64,000 nucleotides of DNA. It comes from Planctomycetaceae bacterium. GTDB lineage: Bacteria; Planctomycetota; Phycisphaerae; Phycisphaerales; UBA1924. Under the pieces are notes generated by a model. The model did not search any database. It saw only the letters and a program-made list of their open reading frames with translations, and was not told the DNA's origin. The stretch covers positions 1 through 64,000 of the forward strand of contig JAJTDF010000001.1 of assembly GCA_021294835.1 (NCBI GenBank). The letters run 5' to 3'. The translations under genes were made by a program, and so were the position numbers. How positions within the stretch are numbered: the stretch's first letter is position 1; the number at the start of each line of letters is the position of its first letter. Positions 57,860 through 64,000 of this stretch are shown piece by piece.

Positions 57860-60019
57860 ATGAGCAACCCTGCCCCTTCCTCCTCCGGCTCCTCCGCCCC
57901 CGGCCCAAGCGTTGCGCCTGATTCAGGCCGCACCGTCCTCGGTCATCCGCCGGGCCTGTTCCTGTTGTTCCTCGTAGAGATGTGGGAGCGATTCAGCTAT
58001 TACGGCATGCGTGCCCTGCTGGTGTTGTATCTCATCAGCGTCATCGCAGTTCACCAACTGCCCAGCGGCACGTATTCCAACACGCTCCAGTTCACCCAAC
58101 TCGCCGAGCAGCCCAAGCCCGGTTCGCCCGATTCGGGCACCGACCTGCCGGACGTTGGTCGAGTTTCGCGCCTGTTGACGGTTCAGGTCGGTGAGCAGAC
58201 CCCGGCGGTCGCCTCAACCACTGCGGTGACGGGCAGCCCGCAATTCACACTCACCCGGCTTGAACGGACCAAGCCTTCCGCAGACTCAGGGCCAGAGAGT
58301 CCCGACTGGGCACCGATCCCCGGTAACGACGATCCCCCAGTGGTGCTGCGCGGAGCTCCCGGTGCCAAGGGCGAGTTCACCGACTCCGAGGTGGCCTGGG
58401 CCATCGCCAACCCGACCGACAAGCCGATCCGCGTTTGGGTTGAACTCAAGCCGCATGCACAGGCCAAATCTCCGGCCAACGGTCGGACCTTCTTCACCGT
58501 CAACGACTCGCCCGGAGCCCAGGTGCTTGAACTCAAGCCCGGTGCCGAGCCCACCAAGGTGATCGTTCAAGCCAACCAGCACGACAGCGGCCGCAACTGG
58601 TCAAAGACTGATGCCAGTGTGCTTTACGGGTGGTACACCGGTCTGGCCTACTTGTTTCCCATCCTCGGCGGTCTGATCGCCGACAAACTCATCGGCACCC
58701 ATCGCTCCATGCTCGTCGGCGGCCTGCTGATCACCCTCGGGCACGTCATTCTGGGCGTTTCGGGCATGGGCCAGCTGGCCCAGAGCTCCGCCGGCATGTC
58801 GCTGTTCATCATGGGCCTGGCGGTCATCGTGCTGGGCACCGGCCACTTCAAGCCCACGGTGTCGGTCATGGTCGGCCAGCTCTACCCGGAGGGCGACCCC
58901 CGGCGCGACGGCGCCTTCACCATTTTCTACATGGGCATCAACCTCGGGGCGTTCATCTGCGCCTTTGTCTGCGGCACGCTTGGCGAGAAGGTCGGCTGGC
59001 ACTACGGATTCGGCTCCGCCGCCGTCGGCATGATCCTCGGTCTGCTGCTGTATGTGGCAGGCAAGCCAGCCTTTCTGCGTGGCATCGGTGAGCCACCGGC
59101 CGACAAGCGCTCCGCCGCCAACGGCCTGGCTACGGGGTTCCTGGTCGTGGGGGTGCTGCTGGCCGGCGGATTCGCCGCGGCCCACAACCTGGGCCTGCTG
59201 GCCCATCTGCAGGCGGGCATCGACTGGCTGCAGGCCCGGCCCACCATCAGCATTTCGCTGATCGTTGCGCTGCTGATCATCCTCGCGGGCTGGATCGTCT
59301 GGTTCCTCAACCAGAACCGGCCGGAGGACCGCGGGCCGATCATCACCATCTTCGTCTACATGTTCTTCAACGCCATGTTCTGGATTGCCTTCGAGCAGGC
59401 GGGCACCAGCATCAATGTGTTTACCGAGCAGAAGACCGACCGCGTGCTGTTCGGGTGGGAGGTGCCCGCGACGTGGTTCCAATCCATCAATGCGGGGTTG
59501 ATCTTCATGCTCGCCCCGCTGTTCGCCGCCCTGTGGACGCGACTGGGCCGACGCAACCTCAACCCCGGCCAGCCCATCAAGATCGCCCTCGGTCTGCTCT
59601 TCGTCGGGCTGGGCTACGTGTTCATGGTGGTTGCCGCCAACCACGTCCAATCGGCCGCCAAGGCGTCGATGATGCTGATCGTGCTGACCTATTTCTGGCA
59701 CACCGTCGGCGAACTCTGCCTCTCCCCCACCGGTCTGTCGTATGTGACCAAGGCGGCCCCGGTCCGCTTTGTCAGCCTGCTGATGGGGATCTGGTTCATC
59801 TCCAGCTTCATCGCCAACCTCGGCGGCGGTCTGGTGGCCGCCCAGGTTGAGGCGATCGAGAAGGGCGAATCGCAGACCTTCCTCCAGCACATGGGCATCA
59901 GGCTTGGCGGCCAGGCCGATTTCTTCCTGCTCTTTGTCGCCACCTCCGCCGCCGCCGGGCTGATCATCCTCGCCTTGGCCCCCCTGCTGCTGCGATTGCA
60001 ACGGAGCCGGCACGACTGA
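57860..60019 (+). CDS. POT/PTR-family peptide transporter with large extracytoplasmic insertion
   Basis: 719 residues. Proton-coupled di/tripeptide importer in the inner membrane. The POT signature EMWERFSYYGMRALLVLYL in helix 1 and GHFKPTVSVMVGQLY, FYMGINLGAFI are clear, and about 13 helices are visible. Between helix 1 (ends about residue 64) and helix 2 (starts about 252) lies about 185 residues of polar, beta-rich sequence where relatives have 20-30. That segment is predicted to be periplasmic. The rest matches family order. ATG 57860 starts 182-242 bp from the divergent helicase start. Confidence 0.9.
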   Translation: MSNPAPSSSGSSAPGPSVAPDSGRTVLGHPPGLFLLFLVEMWERFSYYGMRALLVLYLISVIAVHQLPSGTYSNTLQFTQLAEQPKPGSPDSGTDLPDVGRVSRLLTVQVGEQTPAVASTTAVTGSPQFTLTRLERTKPSADSGPESPDWAPIPGNDDPPVVLRGAPGAKGEFTDSEVAWAIANPTDKPIRVWVELKPHAQAKSPANGRTFFTVNDSPGAQVLELKPGAEPTKVIVQANQHDSGRNWSKTDASVLYGWYTGLAYLFPILGGLIADKLIGTHRSMLVGGLLITLGHVILGVSGMGQLAQSSAGMSLFIMGLAVIVLGTGHFKPTVSVMVGQLYPEGDPRRDGAFTIFYMGINLGAFICAFVCGTLGEKVGWHYGFGSAAVGMILGLLLYVAGKPAFLRGIGEPPADKRSAANGLATGFLVVGVLLAGGFAAAHNLGLLAHLQAGIDWLQARPTISISLIVALLIILAGWIVWFLNQNRPEDRGPIITIFVYMFFNAMFWIAFEQAGTSINVFTEQKTDRVLFGWEVPATWFQSINAGLIFMLAPLFAALWTRLGRRNLNPGQPIKIALGLLFVGLGYVFMVVAANHVQSAAKASMMLIVLTYFWHTVGELCLSPTGLSYVTKAAPVRFVSLLMGIWFISSFIANLGGGLVAAQVEAIEKGESQTFLQHMGIRLGGQADFFLLFVATSAAAGLIILALAPLLLRLQRSRHD

Positions 60020-60505
60020 CCCCCTGCGATGACGGCGGCCCGGCCGGCTGATCGGGTCGGGCCGCGGTCGCGAGCCAATCTGTTTGGGTAATAGAAGGAC
60101 TGCTTCACGGGACGCTTTTCCGCCATCGGGCGGGTCGGGGGTCCCCTTCCACCCCCCAAACTACGGCTTGACCCTCCGCCCCTGTTTGCTAGCATTGAGT
60201 TCGCCGGAATGCCGCCGGGGGCGGGGTCCGGAGCTCAAGTCAGGCAGCCACCTATGGACAGCGACGAGGACGACGAAGTACCGGTTTCTTGAGCGACCAG
60301 GCCGCGGCCAAGCGGCTCAGCCGGTCCCCCCGCTGCCCCACCACCCGCGTGCAACCCCGCCGCCCGACGTGCCGAGGCTTCCGTGCCTCAGCCCGCCGCA
60401 GGTGGCGAGTCCCCCAAGGTTTATCCAACCGCCCCATTATCACCTCCCGGCCGTTTGCCGGGCCCCGGCAAAGCAGCCGGGGGTGCATCAGACAGAGAAA
60501 CAGCC
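60020..60505. other. Intergenic region and long leader of EF-G
   Basis: 486 bp. After the transporter stop there is a GCGGCCCG/CGGGCCGC hairpin (about 60031-60065) with no T-run. A promoter is placed at 60168-60195, leaving a leader of about 300 nt. The translated frames here are Pro/Arg-rich and lack ribosome sites, so no gene is called. I recognised no known riboswitch or leader RNA. Confidence 0.6.
60168..60195 (+). promoter_or_regulatory. Putative promoter of the EF-G gene
   Basis: TTGACC (60168-60173), 16-bp spacer, TAGCAT (60190-60195) with TG one base before it (extended -10). This is the best consensus promoter seen near a housekeeping gene in the window. Transcription would begin near 60203. 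Confidence 0.6.
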
Positions 60506-62620
60506 ATGTCAACCGACCTCAGCCGTGTTCGCAACTTCGGGATCTGTGCCCACATCGACGCCGGCAAGACGACCGTCTCCGAGCGCATCCTCTACTACAC
60601 CGGCAAGAACTACAAGATCGGTGAGGTGCACGAGGGCACCGCGACCATGGACTTCCTGCAGGAAGAGCAGGAGCGCGGCATCACCATCCAGTCCGCCGCC
60701 ACCACCTGCCCGTGGGAATTCAACGGCCAGGAGTACAAGCTCAACCTGATCGATACCCCCGGCCACGTGGACTTCACGATCGAAGTCGAGCGTTCGCTCC
60801 GCGTCCTCGACGGCGCCGTCGCCGTCTTCGACGGCAAGGAAGGCGTTGAGGCCCAGTCCGAGACCGTCTGGCGCCAGGCCGACCGCTACCGGGTCCCCCG
60901 CCTGTGCTTCGTCAACAAGATGGACAAGATCGGCGCCTCGTTCGACTTCTCCTACGACACCATCCTCAAGCGCCTCGGCGTCAACGCCATCGCCATCCAG
61001 TACCCCATCGGCACCGGGCACGAGCACAAGGGCATCATCGACCTGCTCACCCAGCGTGCCTTCTACTTCGAGGGCGAGAAGGGCGAGACCGTCCGCGAGG
61101 CCGATGTGCCCGCCGACCTGGTCGACACCGTCAAGAAGTGGCGCACGATGGCCATCGAGAAGATCTCCGAACTGGACGACAAACTCACCGAGCAGTACCT
61201 CAGCGGCGAAGAGCCCTCCGTGGCGGACCTCAAGAAGGCTCTTCGCAAGGGCGTGGTCGCCCGCACCTGCTTCCCGGTGCTCTGTGGGGCCGCTCTGCGG
61301 AACGTCGGCGTCCAGCACCTGCTGGACTGCGTCGTGGAGTACTTGCCCTCTCCGAGCGAGAAGCCCGAGGTCGAGGGCACCGACCCGCGCGACAAGGAAA
61401 AGAGGATGTCCCGTCCGCACGACCCCAACGCCCCCTTCTCAGCGCTGGTGTTCAAGGTCGTCGCCGACCAGCACGGCGACCTGACCTACATGCGGGTCTA
61501 CTCCGGCCGTCTGGCCAAGGGCATGCGCATCATCAACCCCGGCAACGGGGAGAAGGAACTGGCCTCCCGCATCTTCGAGATGCACGCCAAGGACCGCAAC
61601 CCGCTTGAAGAGACCTCCGCCGGCAACATCGTCGCCGTCGTCGGCATCAAGAAGTCCTACACCGGTGACACGCTCTGCGATCCCGATCAGCCCATCCTGC
61701 TCGAGCGGATGCACTTCCCTGAGCCGGTCATCAGCATGTCCATCGAGCCCAAGACCCAGGCTGACCGCCAGAAGCTCGGCGACGCTCTCGGCGTCATTCG
61801 CCGCGAGGACCCCTCCTTCCGCTCGTTCTACAACGAGGAAACCGGCCAGACCATCATCTCCGGCATGGGTGAGCTCCACCTTGAAATCATCAAGAACAAG
61901 CTCGTCCGTGACATGAAGATCGGCGTCGAGGTCGGCAAGCCGCAGGTCGCCTACCGCGAGGCCATCGGCCGCAAGGTCGAGGACGTCCGCGGTCTGTTCA
62001 AGAAGCAGACCGGCGGTCGCGGTCAGTTCGGTGACTGCACCATCAGCATCGAGCCCTTCACCGCCGAGCAGGCCGCCGCCGAAGAGATCGACTTCACCGA
62101 CAACGTCGCGTTCGAGAACGGCATCGTCGGCGGTTCCATCCCCAAGGAGTTCATCCCCTCCGTCGAGTACGGCGTCCGCCAGACCGCCCTCGCCGGCGTC
62201 ACCGCGGGCTTCCCGCTCATCAACGTGAAGATCACCCTCACCGATGGCAAGTACCACCCGGTCGACTCGTCGCAGGTCGCCTTCGAGCAGGCCGGCCGCA
62301 TCGCCCTTCAGGAGGCGGTTGCCAAGGCCCAGCCCATTCTCCTCGAGCCGATCATGAAGGTCGTGGTCACCGTCCCCGAGGAGTACTTCGGCTCGGTGAC
62401 CGGCGATATCTCCTCCCGCCGCGGCATGATCACTGAGCAGGAGGACCGCGGCGTCGCCAAGATCGTCACCTGTGAAGTGCCGCTCTCGGAGATGTTCGGC
62501 TACACCACATCGCTTCGCTCGCTCACCCAGGGCCGCGGCAGCAACACCATGGAGTTCCTCGCCTACCGCCCGATGCCCCGCAACCTGCAGGAAGAGGTCA
62601 TCAAGTCCATGAAGGCTTGA
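60506..62620 (+). CDS. fusA: Elongation factor G
   Basis: 704 residues, standard length. GTPase that drives ribosome translocation. GTP-binding motifs are AHIDAGKTTVSERI, the switch I region ERGITIQSAATT, DTPGHVDFT and NKMDK. Domain IV/V motifs GGRGQFGDC and RRGMITEQED are intact. ATG 60506 opens MSTDLSRVRNFG with weak AGAGAAA upstream. Codon use is strongly biased to C/G-ending codons, as for a highly expressed gene. It ends in a strong terminator; no str-operon partner (rpsL, rpsG, tuf) is adjacent, so this may be a stand-alone or second EF-G. Confidence 0.97.
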   Translation: MSTDLSRVRNFGICAHIDAGKTTVSERILYYTGKNYKIGEVHEGTATMDFLQEEQERGITIQSAATTCPWEFNGQEYKLNLIDTPGHVDFTIEVERSLRVLDGAVAVFDGKEGVEAQSETVWRQADRYRVPRLCFVNKMDKIGASFDFSYDTILKRLGVNAIAIQYPIGTGHEHKGIIDLLTQRAFYFEGEKGETVREADVPADLVDTVKKWRTMAIEKISELDDKLTEQYLSGEEPSVADLKKALRKGVVARTCFPVLCGAALRNVGVQHLLDCVVEYLPSPSEKPEVEGTDPRDKEKRMSRPHDPNAPFSALVFKVVADQHGDLTYMRVYSGRLAKGMRIINPGNGEKELASRIFEMHAKDRNPLEETSAGNIVAVVGIKKSYTGDTLCDPDQPILLERMHFPEPVISMSIEPKTQADRQKLGDALGVIRREDPSFRSFYNEETGQTIISGMGELHLEIIKNKLVRDMKIGVEVGKPQVAYREAIGRKVEDVRGLFKKQTGGRGQFGDCTISIEPFTAEQAAAEEIDFTDNVAFENGIVGGSIPKEFIPSVEYGVRQTALAGVTAGFPLINVKITLTDGKYHPVDSSQVAFEQAGRIALQEAVAKAQPILLEPIMKVVVTVPEEYFGSVTGDISSRRGMITEQEDRGVAKIVTCEVPLSEMFGYTTSLRSLTQGRGSNTMEFLAYRPMPRNLQEEVIKSMKA

Positions 62621-62921
62621 TGGGCTGACCGAAATTCAGCACGCACCAAGAAAGGGGACCCGCCGCCGGGTCCCCTTTTTCGTTCCCCGTTCGGCCCCCC
62701 CCCCCCGAACTTTGGCCTTCCCGGCACGGTCATTCCCGGTCCGCAGGCGGGCGATAAACCGGTTTTCCCGCTCCGAGCCCCTTGCGAGCGTCGAGACCTT
62801 GAGTTACCCTCACAGAACGCGGCGGGCAGCCGTTTGAATCACTGCTGAACCGGCCCTGTCCGCGCCGATCACAGCCCTGCAGCCGGGGATGTTCTCCCCG
62901 GCCTTCTTTGGAGCCTCGGCC
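62621..62921. other. Intergenic region between EF-G and the adenylate kinase-like gene
   Basis: 301 bp. It holds the EF-G terminator at 62651-62682 and a run of 12 C residues (about 62695-62706). The rest shows no convincing promoter, gene or RNA. Confidence 0.55.
62651..62682 (+). terminator. Rho-independent terminator of fusA
   Basis: AAAGGGGACCC pairs with GGGTCCCCTTT across a 6-nt loop and runs into five T residues. A near-perfect 11-bp stem 30 nt after the fusA stop. Confidence 0.92.
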
Positions 62922-63641
62922 ATGCACGCACGGTACAAGACGATTCTCCTCTTCGGCGCCCCGGGCGCAGGCAAGGGAACGCAGGGCAAGGTTCTCGGCA
63001 ACGTTCCCGGCTTCTACCACCTCTCCTGCGGCGACGTTTTCCGCAATCTGGACATGTCCTCTCCCCTCGGGAGGATCTTCGTCGAGTACTCCAGCAAGGG
63101 CCTGCTGGTGCCCGACGAGCCGACCATCCAGATGTGGAGCCAGAACATGCACGCCCGCACCGTTCTGGGCATCTACAAGCCTCATGTGGACCTGCTGGTG
63201 CTCGACGGGATCCCTCGCAACGTCGCTCAGGCCAAGCTCCTCGAGAAGCACATCCAAGTGCTCAAGATCGTCCACCTGGTCTGTCGCGACAAAGAGAAGA
63301 TGATGGAGCGGCTCCGCCGTCGAGCCATCAAGGAGAATCGGATTGACGACGCCAAGGAGGAAGTGATCCGCAAGCGCTGGGCGGTCTATGAGAGTGAGAC
63401 CTTCCCCGTGCTGGAGTACTACCCGTCCAGCCTGGTGGCAGAAGTCGAGGCGATGGGTAGCCCCGCCGAAGTTCTCGAACACGTGCTCGAGGTGCTCGTG
63501 CCGGTGCAGAATGCGCACTTCCGCAGCCCCGCGGGTGGCGACGAGGCCCCGCCGGCCAAGCCCGCCAAGGCCGGGAAGGATGCCAAAGCCCTCAACGGTC
63601 AAACCGGCAAGCCCGCCCGCAAGGCCGGCGCCAAACGCTGA
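62922..63641 (+). CDS. Adenylate kinase-like nucleoside monophosphate kinase
   Basis: 239 residues. P-loop FGAPGAGKGTQGK, NMP-binding LSCGDVFR, and DGIPRN (usually DGFPR) show the adenylate kinase fold; VHLVCRDKEKMMERL and RRRAIKENRIDD are the arginine-rich segment. The LID is short and lacks the four-Cys zinc site, so this is a short-LID form. A basic Ala/Lys/Pro-rich tail (about 205-239) is added after the fold. ATG 62922 has GGAG 8 nt upstream. The substrate could be AMP or another NMP; a regulatory role is not excluded. Confidence 0.83.
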   Translation: MHARYKTILLFGAPGAGKGTQGKVLGNVPGFYHLSCGDVFRNLDMSSPLGRIFVEYSSKGLLVPDEPTIQMWSQNMHARTVLGIYKPHVDLLVLDGIPRNVAQAKLLEKHIQVLKIVHLVCRDKEKMMERLRRRAIKENRIDDAKEEVIRKRWAVYESETFPVLEYYPSSLVAEVEAMGSPAEVLEHVLEVLVPVQNAHFRSPAGGDEAPPAKPAKAGKDAKALNGQTGKPARKAGAKR

Positions 63642-63701
63642 GTGTTCCCCCCTGTCCGGACGACGTTGGGCCCGGCCGCCGCTTGGGCAATTGCAAGAGA
63701 T

Positions 63702-64000
63702 CTACTTCTTGCCCGGTTCGTCCGGCCCGGGCTGTGGCTTGGCCTCAGGCTTGCTGTCGGGCTTGGTAGCCGGCGCGGTGGTCCGCTCCCGCTCGGCCGC
63801 CTGACGGATCTCCTCGGGCACGGCAAACAGGCCTTCATCCACCGCGACATTGTGCGAGACCTTCTCCAACGTCATGATCTGCTCGTGGCCGAGCACCCGG
63901 CGGCTGGTGCGATGAGCCAGCCGAATCTTCACCTCGCCCTGAACAGGCACCTCCCGCCAGTCGGACAGTTCAACCTCCGCCTCCGCGCGGCCGATCGGCG
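63702..64000 (-). CDS. Protein of unknown function, 3' end only (runs off right edge)
   Basis: The last 98 residues or so of a minus-strand gene continue past position 64000. The visible part has alternating beta-like sequence (EVELSDWREVPVQGEVKIRL, TLEKVSHNVAVDEGLFAVPE) and a Pro/Lys/Glu-rich C-terminal tail ending PGPDEPGKK. The beta pattern is like the C-terminal part of outer-membrane lipoprotein-sorting-type folds, but that is weak inference. A GTG at 63950 is not the true start because the frame stays open upstream. Confidence 0.6.
   Translation of the reverse strand, partial: PIGRAEAEVELSDWREVPVQGEVKIRLAHRTSRRVLGHEQIMTLEKVSHNVAVDEGLFAVPEEIRQAAERERTTAPATKPDSKPEAKPQPGPDEPGKK

Noticed and set aside
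60084-60749. Plus-strand frame crossing into the start of EF-G
   Set aside because: Pro/Arg-rich, out of frame with the conserved EF-G N-terminus, and no start signal.
62641-62690. Possible minus-strand use of the fusA terminator
   Set aside because: The stem is symmetrical, but no minus-strand gene ends to its right, so only the plus-strand use is called.

Overview
The window is a GC-rich bacterial chromosome segment (64 kb) that looks like a member of the Planctomycetota, most probably Phycisphaerae. Pointers are: a 53-residue small basic protein of the type conserved in Planctomycetes/Verrucomicrobia/Chlamydiae; a secreted repeat protein ending in two copies of the GDDFNAFIAAF dockerin-like module that I associate with Phycisphaerales; two ECF sigma factor/Ser-Thr kinase gene pairs; large von Willebrand A (VWA) proteins; and a Gram-negative-type envelope gene set. 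The taxonomic call is inference from family knowledge, not from a search. Almost all sequence is coding. No CRISPR array, insertion sequence, prophage or rRNA is visible, and there is one tRNA (Val, CAC).

Layout. 1-10.8 kb is metabolic: methionine aminopeptidase, imidazolonepropionase (hutI), a hydrolase, an overlapping sirtuin/LOG pair, an MmgE/PrpD protein and a thiolase, tRNA-Val, and an amino-acid dehydrogenase coupled to the small basic protein gene. 10.9-17.3 kb has a SPOR-domain membrane protein, a lone nuoI, and hutH-hutU-hutG on the minus strand. With the distant hutI these complete the conversion of histidine to glutamate plus formamide. 17.6-18.9 kb is the secreted repeat protein. 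19.1-32.7 kb is a run of six minus-strand genes: sigma, membrane kinase, a Pro/Gln-rich coiled-coil membrane protein, a VWA membrane protein, then a second ECF sigma and a zinc-finger kinase. Several are joined by 4-nt overlaps. It reads as a signalling and envelope-associated block.

33.1-38.3 kb is a plus-strand envelope block: a coiled-coil protein, mreB-mreC-mreD and a MraY/WecA-type phosphosugar transferase. 38.4-42.7 kb carries rho with a long disordered N-terminal region and the overlapping trio hpt/PH-domain/coaE. 42.8-48.8 kb holds fumC, a ThiF/MoeB-type E1-like enzyme divergent from fumarylacetoacetase, and a GT9 glycosyltransferase with a GmhB-like phosphatase (saccharide/LPS assembly). 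49.0-52.3 kb is an AAA+ ATPase/VWA pair. 52.3-57.6 kb is an O-antigen-ligase-like membrane protein overlapping a UvrD/PcrA helicase. 57.9-64 kb contains a POT peptide transporter with a large insertion, EF-G with a long leader and a strong terminator, an adenylate-kinase-like protein, and the 3' end of an unknown gene.

The most unusual items are the six-gene sigma/kinase/VWA run, the ATPase/VWA pair, substitutions at expected metal ligands in HutI, the sirtuin and the GmhB-like phosphatase, the POT transporter insertion, and a possible CTG start for mreB. Starts were chosen from Shine-Dalgarno-like sequence, overlaps and family length. Many genes here have weak ribosome-binding sites, so several starts are approximate.
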